A DNA stretch of 64,000 nt from Blautia sp. Marseille-P3087 (GCF_900120195.1 NZ_LT635539.1:2152678-2216677); one strand, 5' to 3'; positions 7,921 to 17,918 are shown, counted from the stretch's first letter. Notes: generated by a model from the letters alone, not told the origin. Program-made: numbers and translations.

Positions 7921-9240
7921 TTACACACTCTCTTTAAACTCTTTCTTCGAATAATTCAATATTTTACTAGCATCAATATCAAGTTTGTTAAAAATAGCTC
8001 TCTTTTTACATTCAATAATGTTGTCAACAGTAATTCCAACAGCCGTATACACGATTGTTAATAAAATAAATCTCAATATATGAATTGCAGAAAACAGCTC
8101 ATCATAAGATGGTTCGACATATTTTCTAGAATTATAGTGAGTGTAATAGTTTCTCATATTAGAAAAACCCTGTGCATAATTTTCTATATTAGATTCAGTC
8201 AATTCAAGAGTACTATTATATGCAACTAATATATCTTGATATACATGTTTCAATTTCGTATTTTTTCCTTTAGTAGTGTTCTTTTGATCGCTTTTTGCAA
8301 TCGCCCTTGCTTCTGTCTTTCTATATGTATTTGAATATACTTCAATTGCTTGCGACAAATTCAAATAATAATTTATTCTTGTTGAACGATTACAAACAAT
8401 TTCATAAAATAGTGTTGGAATTGGACTTGCACTCTCATATAGATTCAGCCAAGATTCCCATACTTTCTGAAATTGATTTCCAAACATAGATGTTGTAATA
8501 AGAAATGGTTCATTTACCGCTGGAACCTTCTCTTTGCAATTCAGGTGCAAAATATATTTAGTTTCTTCCATATCGTCTTCAAAAGTAATACTTCCAAATG
8601 CAACATATCCATTTCCAAAAAATGAAAAAAGACTTCGTGCCGCAGCTATTTTTGCAACGGCATCCATCAACGGCATTGATTTTGTAAAAGAATACTCAAT
8701 AACTGAAATGATGCTATATTCATAAACATCAATTGAACATTTGGCATCAAACGTTTGATACAGTTCTATTTCTCCGTATTTATCCTTAGCATTAATCAAT
8801 TTCGGAAAAGTATAATTCAAAACACTAGGATTTTCTTTTGTAAAGTTATAATTAGATTCTAAAGGTGATAAACCAGCAAACATATAATTTAAATCCGAAG
8901 TGGACACAATTATTCTTTTTGCCATAGGCATTGAATAAAAACATTTTCCAACAATTATTTCATTTGGAACTATAAAAAGTGAGATATCATTATTCTCTAT
9001 AGTATATGATGCAGATTGTATATGACATCCCATTAAAGTAATTTCTGTACCGGATATTTTTCCTGTGACAACAAATTCATCATATAGCCCTATTTTTCGA
9101 TACCCTTCTATCGGAAACATTGTAATAAGGATGATATTTTCTTCTTTTTCTTGCAGAGTACCAGGAAATATTATTTCTTTTCCATCAATTTCACATCTAA
9201 AATTAGATATTGTATTTAAGATTTTTTTAATACTTAACAT
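7921..9240 (-). CDS. ApeA-like HEPN-domain protein, candidate anti-phage RNase
   Basis: A 439-residue soluble protein. The N-terminal two thirds are beta-rich and resemble the large N-terminal domain of ApeA-type abortive-infection proteins. The C-terminal third (about 300-410) is helical with the HEPN RNase signature R-x4-H (Arg363, His368, in MRNYYTHYNSRK). HEPN proteins of this build are known or suspected phage-activated RNases that cause abortive infection. It starts 13 bases after the specificity-subunit remnant on the same strand, with AAGGG upstream, so the two were probably cotranscribed. It is AT-richer than its neighbours. The family call rests on motif and architecture, not a search. 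Confidence 0.72.
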   Translation of the reverse strand: MLSIKKILNTISNFRCEIDGKEIIFPGTLQEKEENIILITMFPIEGYRKIGLYDEFVVTGKISGTEITLMGCHIQSASYTIENNDISLFIVPNEIIVGKCFYSMPMAKRIIVSTSDLNYMFAGLSPLESNYNFTKENPSVLNYTFPKLINAKDKYGEIELYQTFDAKCSIDVYEYSIISVIEYSFTKSMPLMDAVAKIAAARSLFSFFGNGYVAFGSITFEDDMEETKYILHLNCKEKVPAVNEPFLITTSMFGNQFQKVWESWLNLYESASPIPTLFYEIVCNRSTRINYYLNLSQAIEVYSNTYRKTEARAIAKSDQKNTTKGKNTKLKHVYQDILVAYNSTLELTESNIENYAQGFSNMRNYYTHYNSRKYVEPSYDELFSAIHILRFILLTIVYTAVGITVDNIIECKKRAIFNKLDIDASKILNYSKKEFKESV

Positions 9241-9253
9241 TTATTCACAACCC

Positions 9254-10327
9254 TTATTCATTATTTTCAGTTTTCCTATCTGTATAGAGAACAACATCTT
9301 TTATAACCCGTTTTCGTACAGCAGAAATCAACCTTTCCATAAAATTAAAATCAATTTTTCCATTTTTCTGAGGTAAATTAATTTGCTTACGCTTAACAAC
9401 ATTCCATCCTCCCAATTTATTTTTATAGGAGTAAATTGGCAAATCAGTTACTTTGTTGATGCACATAACCATAAACAAATATTGATTTGGAGTAATTTTA
9501 TGCTCTGTCAGTTTCCATTGAATAGCATAAGAATCTGAAAGAACTGTAAAATCTTTTGACTGATAATAAGCTCTGTAAACATCACTATTAGACGGTAGCG
9601 ATATCACATTATTTATAATAGTCGCTCCTACTTTAGGAGCATAATAATTCAATCCCTGGTTTTGAAAGCTTGATGTAAGACAAGGAAGCACACAATCCTC
9701 TATCGGTTTCTTTGGTAGCTCTTTTGCCTTGTATGGTAACTTCTTTGTTGCAACTTTTGCAAATAAACTACCTATAGTGTATGTTCCCCAATCATCAATC
9801 CCAATCTCTGTAAGTTTTCGAAGAGCTGTTAGCTCTTCGTTTGACACTTCATAATTGTCAAATCCATTTGCTGTCAAGTAATCAGACAACTTAGCAACTT
9901 GCTGATTCTCAAGCTCAGCAATAAATTTTTCCATAAAATCAAAGTCAATTAAATTTTCTTCCCTTACTGGAAGTAATACTTTTTGGTTGTTTAATGTTTC
10001 AACATTAAACCTTGAACTCCCCCAAGAAAAACCATAGAACGCTTTTCTCATAGAAATTAAGAAAAATTGCGCATTTTTCTTGCTGAATTGAGAATATTTG
10101 GGCTTAAGTATCTTTATTTTATCCCCTGTAAAATATGGTTTTTCTTGATAAAACATCGTAGCCGTGTCTTGTCCAAAGGATATAGTGTTCCCCTCATTAA
10201 GAAATTCAATTGGCTCATCAATATTTCCTTTTTTTCCATTTTCTGTGCTCTGACGAACAATGTATGGATGCCCACCACTTTTAATTATTTTTACTTTATT
10301 TGCATACGTATTTATTATATTATATTT
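9254..10327 (-). pseudogene. 5'-truncated restriction specificity subunit (HsdS/BcgIB-like)
   Basis: The frame is open from 10327 down to the stop at 9254 (357 codons), but the first ATG is at 10156. The stretch upstream of that ATG still reads as specificity-subunit sequence (HPYIVRQSTENGKKG, then FLNEGNTISFGQDTA), so the gene lost its 5' end rather than starting at the ATG. Two half-repeats typical of S subunits are visible: a target-recognition part plus helix ending IDFDFMEKFIAELE, and a second ending IDFNFMERLISAVR. No methylase or restriction subunit is nearby. The frame abuts and overlaps by 8 bases the end of the DUF4143 ATPase gene, which looks like the junction that removed the front. 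A 300-residue product from 10156 could still be made. Confidence 0.75.
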
Positions 10328-11681
10328 TCATCGTTCCGTCTGCAAGGTCTTTTGCCACAAACGGAATAAAGTAAAACGGCACAGTGAGCAGTTTTTTCTC
10401 TGCATTGTAGCCATAATTATTTTTTGAGACTTTAATAGCACACTCAAACTTATTATGATTTGAAAATTTTTCAAGAGAATTAAGTGTACCTCTGCCTTTT
10501 TTGACATCGAGCGGATATAATTTGTTATTTGATTCAATAATAAATTCAAGCTCGGCTGATGTTCTGCCTCGCCAGTAAAACAATTTATGCTCTTTTGCAA
10601 TTAATTCGTTAGCCACAAAATTTTCAAAAAATATTCCTGATAAAGTATTATCTCTTTCATTCGACACAAACGAAGCAGCATTAATACCGCTTTGATATGA
10701 GAACATGCCGATATCTCCTAAAAACAGCCGGAAATTACTTTCACTGTCTGGCATAAGCGGCATCGTAATATGTTCTTTCAGTTGAAAGGACTGATTTACA
10801 ACATGTGCCATTGTAAGCCACTGTATAGAAGTTGCATAATCTCGCGTTTTACTTTTTTCCTCAATAAGCCCCGGGGAAAAATTTTTTGATTCTTTATTCA
10901 GCTCTCTGTAAATATTCTGAAACAGTACACGAGAGCGCAATACAGCCTCCTGGCTTGCCTGATAAAGTTCCATGTCTGAGAGGTAATTATCATATAAGAC
11001 TTTGAGAATTTCTCTTGATTCAAGAAGATTATTTTCCTCAATATAAGCTTCTACTGCTTCAGGCATACCACCTACAAGCAAATATTTATATATCTGCTCC
11101 ATAGCCAATTCATGAATTTTACTATCTAAAGGCTTTTTTTCTTCATAAGCTTTTTTCACAGTGGCATAAAGTATCTTATTACTGTTCATTAAAAACTCGT
11201 CAAAAGTCATCGGATAAATTGTTATTTGATTAATTTTTCCAACCGGAAAAAGGAATTTATTATTTTCTCTTGAACCTCTTTTATGCGTTTCTCTTTGAAG
11301 TTTGATACGGACCATTGAGCCAGTTGCAATTACAGGAATTTCTCTGAAGTCCTGACAAAAATATTTAAGGGAAGAAATAACATTGGGACATTCCTGCACT
11401 TCATCAAAAATCAACAAAGTATTTTCATTTATTTGCTTCCCTTTACGCAACGAAATATATTCAATAATTTTCTCTGCATTGGCGGTTTCAGAACAAAACT
11501 CACGAATTTCATCCTCTTTTTTGCAATCAACATAGATGTAGTTATTTTTATAATAAGTTTTGGCAAAAAGTTCTTCTACAAGATAAGTTTTACCAACCTG
11601 TCTTGCTCCCCAAATAATCAGAGGCTTCTTGCGTTTGTTATTATTCCAATCAATCAATTTTTGCAATGCAATTCGTTCCAT
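10320..11681 (-). CDS. AAA-family ATPase with DUF4143 domain
   Basis: A 453-residue ATPase of the AAA_14/DUF4143 family. Walker A is GARQVGKT (25-32) and Walker B is LLIFDEVQECP. The C-terminal domain keeps a PD-(D/E)XK-like strand pattern (ELEFIIE followed by YPLDVKKG). The start at 11681 is preferred over 11708 because GGAGAGG precedes it by 6 bases. These proteins are common single genes in accessory regions of anaerobes; their role is unsettled, with defence or toxin-like functions suggested. The 3' end overlaps the HsdS remnant frame, consistent with insertion of this gene next to a broken restriction locus. Confidence 0.85.
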   Translation of the reverse strand: MERIALQKLIDWNNNKRKKPLIIWGARQVGKTYLVEELFAKTYYKNNYIYVDCKKEDEIREFCSETANAEKIIEYISLRKGKQINENTLLIFDEVQECPNVISSLKYFCQDFREIPVIATGSMVRIKLQRETHKRGSRENNKFLFPVGKINQITIYPMTFDEFLMNSNKILYATVKKAYEEKKPLDSKIHELAMEQIYKYLLVGGMPEAVEAYIEENNLLESREILKVLYDNYLSDMELYQASQEAVLRSRVLFQNIYRELNKESKNFSPGLIEEKSKTRDYATSIQWLTMAHVVNQSFQLKEHITMPLMPDSESNFRLFLGDIGMFSYQSGINAASFVSNERDNTLSGIFFENFVANELIAKEHKLFYWRGRTSAELEFIIESNNKLYPLDVKKGRGTLNSLEKFSNHNKFECAIKVSKNNYGYNAEKKLLTVPFYFIPFVAKDLADGTMKI

Positions 11682-11854
11682 AAACACCTCTCCAATCATA
11701 TGATACATATATCATATATTAATTTGCACCAATTATCAAGAAAATTCAAAAGTTATTTGCACCTATGCAGTATTAAAAATTACAGTTATATGCACGTTAT
11801 CGTTCAAAATATACCTTTATAAATCACATGGGTAAATAGCAAATAAAAAGAAAA

Positions 11855-11885
11855 TGGTGTAATCCCTCTTATAGGGATCACACCA
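11855..11885 (-). terminator. Rho-independent terminator of the GldG/DUF4340 operon
   Basis: Arms TGGTGTAATCCCT and AGGGATCACACCA pair with one mismatch. On the minus strand the hairpin is followed by a T-rich tract (11841-11854). It lies 60 bases after the DUF4340 stop codon. The 238-base gap between the two operons holds nothing else I can recognise. Confidence 0.85.
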
Positions 11886-11946
11886 TCATTCTTAAAATAT
11901 CTCTTTATCAATCTACAAAATATCTCGCAGAACATTTTCACAGATT

Positions 11947-13587
11947 TTAATTTTCTTCTGTACTTTCATCTTCTGTATCTGTGGTTTCAGCATCTTCTGT
12001 ATCTGGATTTATCATATCCTGATAAGCGTCATTCAGTTCTTTTACGTTCATCTTATTTACCAGATAAACCTTATCTCCTACGACTGCTGCATAGAAGTTT
12101 GTATCATACTCATAATATTCTGCAGTAGTTTCATTTCCATCTGTATCTTTGAAGAGGAATGTATATGCTGCCTCACCATCCGGAGTATATTCCTCGGTAA
12201 GACGCTCCTGTGCAGTCATATTGATGAGTTTGTTGTAGAAGGTCGTAAATGCCGATTCATCGAGTTCTTCTCCGTCCAGCTCATATGAAGTCGTTGTAGT
12301 ATCTGAAGTGGTTTCGTCAGAGGAATCTACATCAGCAGAACTCTCATCTGATGTATCTGTATCAGTATCGGACTCTTCTTCATCCTCAGCCTTAGCTGTC
12401 TCCCTTACAACGTCAACTGTGTGATCTCCGTCATCACTCTTTATTTCCAGTGAATCCAGATCATTCACGGATACATAATTTACGGTCAGGCTGTAAAAAT
12501 CAGATATTGTACTGTCAAGGATATCTGTCAGGGAATCTTTGGTGATTGTGTATACTTCTTTGCTGTCATCTACTTTTACATAACGGTCATCACCGGTCTC
12601 ATCTCCCACATAGATGGTAAGTGTCTTCTCAACCGTCCGGGTCTCCTGCTCATCCTCGGAAGAATCTTCTTCTGATGCATCAGCACTTTCTGCAGTATCA
12701 GAATCTGCATCTGTGTTTTCTTCTGAAGATTCTGTGCTCTCTTCGCTGTCAGCATCTTCTTCATCGCTTTCCACTGCTTCTTCTTCAGTGTATTTCACTG
12801 TAACTACAGCATACGGATCGTCAAATCCATATTTTGCATCATCCGTGCAGTTGTAATCTACGAATTTGTCATACGCAAGAGAACCAATTGCCGATGTCAC
12901 ATTTCCTGCTTTCGTTGTATCTGCCTTTTCTGTATCTTTTCCATCAGAGACATTCCAGAACAGATTATCTGCATCCTGCGTAAGTTCATATCCGTCTTCT
13001 TTGTCAACCTTTATATCTGTGATTGTTGCAGAAGTAACAGATGGGAATGTACCGCTCTCGGCAAAATCATATAATCCTCCCATAAAAGGCTCCAATGATG
13101 TACTTGCTACCAGATAGACATTCTTATCATCGTCCACCTTCTTCACGTAATACTGATTATTCGAAGATTCCATACCGACCTGAAGTGTTGTATCTCCATC
13201 TGCCGTTGTCAGTGTGATCGTATTCTGCGGATCATCCAGCTCATACTGACTCAAATTCTCAACATCCGAAATCTCCTGATCTGCAGTAAGGGAAGCAACT
13301 CCCTTAACTGCATCATCCACAGTATCCTGATTTACCGGAAAATCTGCATCTGATTTTTCTGTCCAGCTATCATCTTTTTTATCAAATTCTACATCTGCGT
13401 CATCTGCTTTAAAAGAAACTGCTGTCACAGCATCTGCTTTAAGGCTTATGAGATCAACACTCTTATTCTCTTTCTCAGCCTCTTTTGCTTCCTGTGAAGA
13501 AACATAAGAATTCACACCGACATAAGCACCGCATGCCACACCAAGCACCACAACAGCAGAAATAAGTTTGACTGTTTTTTTCTTCAT
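11947..13587 (-). CDS. DUF4340-domain membrane-anchored protein
   Basis: A 546-residue protein with one N-terminal membrane helix after the basic MKKKTVK, and an extracytoplasmic part built of DUF4340-type beta repeats. Two long Asp/Glu/Ser/Thr-rich stretches (about residues 270-320 and 395-435) interrupt the fold and look like flexible linkers. The ATG at 13587 shares its A with the upstream stop (TAATG) and has AAGGAG 9 bases ahead, so translation is coupled to the GldG-like gene. It is the last gene of an ABC-transporter operon; in such operons DUF4340 proteins accompany GldG-like subunits. Function of the complex is unknown here. Confidence 0.85.
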   Translation of the reverse strand: MKKKTVKLISAVVVLGVACGAYVGVNSYVSSQEAKEAEKENKSVDLISLKADAVTAVSFKADDADVEFDKKDDSWTEKSDADFPVNQDTVDDAVKGVASLTADQEISDVENLSQYELDDPQNTITLTTADGDTTLQVGMESSNNQYYVKKVDDDKNVYLVASTSLEPFMGGLYDFAESGTFPSVTSATITDIKVDKEDGYELTQDADNLFWNVSDGKDTEKADTTKAGNVTSAIGSLAYDKFVDYNCTDDAKYGFDDPYAVVTVKYTEEEAVESDEEDADSEESTESSEENTDADSDTAESADASEEDSSEDEQETRTVEKTLTIYVGDETGDDRYVKVDDSKEVYTITKDSLTDILDSTISDFYSLTVNYVSVNDLDSLEIKSDDGDHTVDVVRETAKAEDEEESDTDTDTSDESSADVDSSDETTSDTTTTSYELDGEELDESAFTTFYNKLINMTAQERLTEEYTPDGEAAYTFLFKDTDGNETTAEYYEYDTNFYAAVVGDKVYLVNKMNVKELNDAYQDMINPDTEDAETTDTEDESTEEN

Positions 13588-15110
13588 TATGCTTTTCTCC
13601 TTTTCAGCCATACCATAAATCCAATGACAAGGAAAATAACCGGGATGATTCCCATTACCATAATTTTCCAGAAGCTTACATCATAAGCAGTCAGTGTCAG
13701 ATAGGAAATCTGCAGGTTTTTGGACGGAATAGAGATGGTAGAAGTTTCATCAGAGCTGCACATCCAGTTCAGAGAACTCATGATCATCTGTTCGTTTCCT
13801 CCGGATACCATCTGGTTGATCTGGCTGTCCATGAGATTGGAACTTGTGTAATAAACAATCTGAGTTTCTTTATCATCATCCAGAGTTTCGGTAATACTTA
13901 CACCCAGGTCAAACGGACCATCAATATCATCATCGCTCTTGTCAATTGTGCCGCTGTTGACATCAACCTTGGAATATGCACTGTCGGAAGTAGTCAGAAG
14001 ACTGTTGACTGTAACGGTGTCACGAAGATTGTCTGTCTGTTTGATTCCCTGTGCATATGGCATCAGAACATAATATCCTTTGGATGCAAAATCAGAGATT
14101 GCATCTGTGCTGTTGACCGTCGGTACCAGATAATAAGGCATCTGTGCATAATGCTGTGAATCGCCCTCTATCACGATACCATCTGTTCTTTCCACACCAT
14201 AATTTGCAAGAACGGCATCAAAATTTTCCATAGATTCTTCTGTATAATCAGAGAAAATCATAGCCTTTCCGCCATTTTCCAGATAATCAATAATTGCATC
14301 TTTTTCAGATTCGGAAATATCAGAAGTAGGTGCATTGATCAGCAGACATGCCGTATCATCCGGAACTTTTTCTTCTGTGATCAGATTCAGGGACTTAATG
14401 TCAATATTCGCCTTCTGGATATCCTCCTGAAGTGTGGAATCCAGTTCTTTTTCACCATGTCCGTCCAGCGTATAAAGCACCGGAAGGTCTTCTGATGTCA
14501 CATAGGAAATTGCACTGTCAATCTGGCCTTCTCCATCAAATCCTGTCGTTGTAGACTGATAAGTATTGTAATCTATAGAAGATTCATAAATACTGCTGTA
14601 ATTTACCACTTTGCTTCTGTCACCACATACAACGATCAGGCTGTTTGCAGCAACATCGTCACTTGTATAGTCGGATGTAAATTTCGGGTTTACTACCGGA
14701 TCTTTCTGTTCTACTTTAATGTGATCCGATTCTTCCTCATATTTTTCCAGAAGTTTCTTAATGGTCTCATCTTCGGAACCACTCTGAACTACCTGATAAA
14801 TTGTGATATCTTTGTCCAGTTTTTTAAGGAATTTTTTTGTATCATCACTGATGCTGTACAGTTTTTCGCTGCTGACATCAACCTCCGTATATTTTGTTGG
14901 AAGTGAGCCGACGATCATATTGACTACAAGTACGATCACAACAAAAATGGCACTGATGACTACGCTGTAGGAGCCATTTTTGAGATACTTTTTGTTCATG
15001 GAATCCTTGATCTTCTGCTTCAGAGGTTTCTTTTCTTTCTTTGAAGCTTCGTTTACCGGATTTTCCTGATTTTCTGTCTTCTTTGCTTTAAATTTATCTG
15101 TAAATTTCAT
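13587..15110 (-). CDS. GldG-like ABC transporter auxiliary protein
   Basis: A 507-residue protein. A Lys-rich cytoplasmic N-terminus (about 1-35) is followed by a membrane helix (about 45-68), a large extracytoplasmic region resembling the DUF4350/GldG type, and a C-terminal helix ending in WLKRRKA. The start at 15110 is chosen for AAGGAGG 9 bases upstream; the ATG at 15173 lies inside the permease gene. It follows the permease by 14 bases. In Bacteroidetes GldG works with GldA and GldF in gliding; in Clostridia the same trio occurs without gliding, so the name reflects family only. Confidence 0.85.
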   Translation of the reverse strand: MKFTDKFKAKKTENQENPVNEASKKEKKPLKQKIKDSMNKKYLKNGSYSVVISAIFVVIVLVVNMIVGSLPTKYTEVDVSSEKLYSISDDTKKFLKKLDKDITIYQVVQSGSEDETIKKLLEKYEEESDHIKVEQKDPVVNPKFTSDYTSDDVAANSLIVVCGDRSKVVNYSSIYESSIDYNTYQSTTTGFDGEGQIDSAISYVTSEDLPVLYTLDGHGEKELDSTLQEDIQKANIDIKSLNLITEEKVPDDTACLLINAPTSDISESEKDAIIDYLENGGKAMIFSDYTEESMENFDAVLANYGVERTDGIVIEGDSQHYAQMPYYLVPTVNSTDAISDFASKGYYVLMPYAQGIKQTDNLRDTVTVNSLLTTSDSAYSKVDVNSGTIDKSDDDIDGPFDLGVSITETLDDDKETQIVYYTSSNLMDSQINQMVSGGNEQMIMSSLNWMCSSDETSTISIPSKNLQISYLTLTAYDVSFWKIMVMGIIPVIFLVIGFMVWLKRRKA

Positions 15111-15124
15111 TGTCTCCCACCTCC

Positions 15125-15988
15125 TTAATTCCAGTGTCTCTTGGCAATCGACTGTACGGTCAGGAATAAGCATACTGCGATTACAGACACAAAATACAGA
15201 ATTCCTTTTACATCGAAAATTGCATTTGCAAAGTTGTCAAAATGGCTGCTCAGGTTAAAAATATCCAGTACTTTCTGGATTCCGCCTGAGAAAAAGCTGG
15301 AATTCACGACATAAACGATCACAAGTGCAATTTCTCCTACCACGCAGACAACTGCGGAGATCAGGAAGTTTTTGATCATGGTGTAGATTATGATTGCTGC
15401 TGCAAGGATAAGAAGTCCAAATGTAATACATGTAGACATTGCGCCTTCGGAGAAGAAAGAAGAAATGCCATTCATCATATAAAAAGCAAACAGAATGACA
15501 AAGGTCAGCACTGCCGCAATGACCTGACTTTCAGTAAGCGATGAAATAAACACACCGATTGCAAGGTTTGCACAACCCAGAAGGAAAAATCCGAGGACTG
15601 CCGTATAAGCTGCACTCAGAGATACTGTGCCGAATTTTGTCATAAGTAATGGATAAAAGCACATGATCAGCATCGGAATCGCAAAGATCGTAACCAGTGC
15701 AAAATATTTGCCGAGAACGATTTTTTCTACAGATACCGGTGCGGTAAGGAGCAGCTGATCTGTTTTCTGTTTACGTTCTTCTGCAAGAACTCTCATGGTA
15801 AGGATCGGTACACTGATCAGAAATACGAATGTCAGTGCACTCAATGTATATTCAAAGCGTGGGTATGACGCTCCGAGCTGATATGCGGAAAAATAAATAC
15901 CAGTCAGAAGCAGGATAAAAAATATGAACAGATAGCCAATCATAGATGTAAGGTAACTTCTCAGCTCTCTTTTATATACTGCGATCAT
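15125..15988 (-). CDS. GldF-like ABC transporter permease
   Basis: A 287-residue integral membrane protein with about six hydrophobic segments and the conserved opening AVYKRELRSYLTSMIGYLF of the GldF/ABC-2 permease family. Its start overlaps the ATPase stop by 4 bases, so the two are translationally coupled. It should form the membrane channel for the ATPase encoded upstream. Confidence 0.9.
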   Translation of the reverse strand: MIAVYKRELRSYLTSMIGYLFIFFILLLTGIYFSAYQLGASYPRFEYTLSALTFVFLISVPILTMRVLAEERKQKTDQLLLTAPVSVEKIVLGKYFALVTIFAIPMLIMCFYPLLMTKFGTVSLSAAYTAVLGFFLLGCANLAIGVFISSLTESQVIAAVLTFVILFAFYMMNGISSFFSEGAMSTCITFGLLILAAAIIIYTMIKNFLISAVVCVVGEIALVIVYVVNSSFFSGGIQKVLDIFNLSSHFDNFANAIFDVKGILYFVSVIAVCLFLTVQSIAKRHWN

Positions 15989-16953
15989 TTATCTTCCCCC
16001 TCCTTTTTGTCTGTTTTTTTATCGTCTTCGGTCAGTTCAAGGAAGATTTCCTCCAGAGATACTTTCTTAGACTGCATCTCAAGGATCGGACACTTCGCAT
16101 CTGCCATTTTGAAGAATACTTCTTCACGGACATCACTGTCCTCATTTGTGGAAACAGTTACATTCCATGCATGCTCTTCTTTTGCATCAGCTACAGTAAC
16201 ATTCTTTACACCCTCAATCTGTCCGAGTGCTGTACGGATCTTGTCTTTCTCACCTTTTACGATCAGATTCAGGGTATTAGATCCTTCTGCAAGTTTTCCG
16301 AGGTTCTCCGGTGTATCACTGGCAACAAGTTTACCATGGGAAATGATCAGTACATAATCACAGACGGCACTTACCTCTGAAAGAATATGGGAACTTAAAA
16401 TTACCGTATGTTTTTCCTTAAGACTCTTGATCAGATCACGAATTTCAATGATCTGTTTCGGGTCAAGACCAACTGTAGGTTCATCGAGAATGATCACTTC
16501 CGGATATCCTAAAATTGCCTGTGCAAGACCAACCCTCTGTCTGTAACCTTTTGAAAGGTTTTTGATCAGACGGTTTTTCATGTCTGTGATTTTTACCATT
16601 TCCATGACCTCTGCAACCATGGATTTCTTTTTATCTTTTGGGATTTTTTTAAGATCAGCGACGAAATTCATATATTCCAGCACTGTCATATCGAAATAAA
16701 GAGGCGGCATTTCCGGCAGATAGCCGATACATTTTTTTGCCTGCTCCGGTTCATCCAGTATATCATGACCGTCAATGGTTACCGTTCCCTCCGTAGATGC
16801 TATATAACCGGTAATCATGTTCATCGTCGTAGATTTACCAGCTCCGTTTGGCCCCAGAAAGCCGTAGATTTTGCCCTTCTCTATTTTAAAAGAAAGGTGG
16901 TCAACTGCTGTATGATCTCCATAGCGTTTGACCAGATTGTTTACTTCAATCAC
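15985..16953 (-). CDS. ABC transporter ATPase (GldA-like)
   Basis: A 322-residue ABC ATPase: Walker A GPNGAGKST, signature NLSKGYRQRVG, Walker B VIILDEP, and the switch region LSSHILSE. A C-terminal domain of about 90 residues follows. The start is a GTG at 16953, with AAGGAGGAG 6 bases upstream; reading from ATGs further up would place this ribosome-binding site inside the gene. It is the first gene of the four-gene GldA-F-G-DUF4340 operon. The 223-base gap upstream to rsmG should hold the operon promoter, but I could not identify clear -35/-10 boxes. Confidence 0.92.
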   Translation of the reverse strand: MIEVNNLVKRYGDHTAVDHLSFKIEKGKIYGFLGPNGAGKSTTMNMITGYIASTEGTVTIDGHDILDEPEQAKKCIGYLPEMPPLYFDMTVLEYMNFVADLKKIPKDKKKSMVAEVMEMVKITDMKNRLIKNLSKGYRQRVGLAQAILGYPEVIILDEPTVGLDPKQIIEIRDLIKSLKEKHTVILSSHILSEVSAVCDYVLIISHGKLVASDTPENLGKLAEGSNTLNLIVKGEKDKIRTALGQIEGVKNVTVADAKEEHAWNVTVSTNEDSDVREEVFFKMADAKCPILEMQSKKVSLEEIFLELTEDDKKTDKKEGEDK

Positions 16954-17176
16954 AATTCTCTCCTCCTTTTCCATTGACATAATTGTTTTATTATTTCTGT
17001 CTCTATACAAAATGAAAGACACCTCCAGGTGAAACAGAGATAGGGGGTACCTGGAAGCATCTTCCATTTTAGAGCCAGATCTTATGTCTGCTCTTGGAAT
17101 ATTCTATGAGAAAGTTGTGATAAAAATAGGATAAATCTGTGATGATTTTGTGAAAATAAATATTGCTGATTTGACC

Positions 17177-17899
17177 CTACGCAAGAGGTTCTTTTAACGG
17201 TGTTCCTGCCTTGCGCGGATAGCGTCCCGGCGTCGTTTTTATCTTCTCGATCACGACGAGAGAACGCTGGATCTCAGAATCAGGAAGGTTAAAATAAACT
17301 ACATCCTGAATTTTACCGCCGAGGATTTTTACTGCTTTTTCTGCCTGCTGCAGTTCTTCCTTTACCGTGCCGGATTTATAGGAAATAAAATGACCGCCGA
17401 CCTTTACATATGGAAGACAATATTCTGACAGAGTTGCCAGATTGGATACGGCTCTGGATACGCACAGATCATACTGTTCACGGTACGATTTATTTTTTGC
17501 AAATTCTTCTGCACGTCCATGGATCGCCGTGATGTCTTCAAGCTTCAGAAGATCAAATGTCTCCTCCAGAAAATTTACACGTTTTTTCAGGGAGTCCAGA
17601 AGGCAGGCTTCCAGATGCGGAAATGCAATCTTAAGTGGAACACCTGGAAAACCGGCACCAGTTCCGATATCCATGATTTTGTTTATTTTGTTCATTTCCA
17701 CAGCCTTCACACAGGCGAGGCTGTCCAGAAAGTGCTTTACCAGCACCTCCTGAAATTCTGTGATTCCGGTCAGGTTCATGACTTTGTTTTTTTCAACCAG
17801 ATATTCATAAAATGTAATAAACTGCTGTTTCTGCACTTCATTCAGGGTAATGCCGAGTTCTTCACACCCTTTATCAAGTACTTTCAGATCATAAGCCAA
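17177..17899 (-). CDS. rsmG: 16S rRNA (guanine527-N7)-methyltransferase RsmG
   Basis: A 240-residue SAM-dependent methyltransferase that modifies G527 of 16S rRNA. The SAM-binding motif is MDIGTGAGFPGVPLKI and family motifs NKVMNLTGI and SRAVSNLATL are present. I choose the TTG at 17899 as start: AGAGG lies 9 bases upstream and the length then equals that of typical Bacillus RsmG. The longer frame from 18007 would overlap mnmG by almost 90 bases with no ribosome-binding site. It is the last gene of the rpmH-to-rsmG block, 19 bases after mnmG. Confidence 0.92.
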   Translation of the reverse strand: MAYDLKVLDKGCEELGITLNEVQKQQFITFYEYLVEKNKVMNLTGITEFQEVLVKHFLDSLACVKAVEMNKINKIMDIGTGAGFPGVPLKIAFPHLEACLLDSLKKRVNFLEETFDLLKLEDITAIHGRAEEFAKNKSYREQYDLCVSRAVSNLATLSEYCLPYVKVGGHFISYKSGTVKEELQQAEKAVKILGGKIQDVVYFNLPDSEIQRSLVVIEKIKTTPGRYPRKAGTPLKEPLA

Positions 17900-17918
17900 T
17901 ATTCTTATCCTCTCTTTC

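Noticed and set aside
12614-12856. Ser-rich plus-strand frame opposite the DUF4340 gene
   Set aside because: Reverse reading of the acidic low-complexity stretch.
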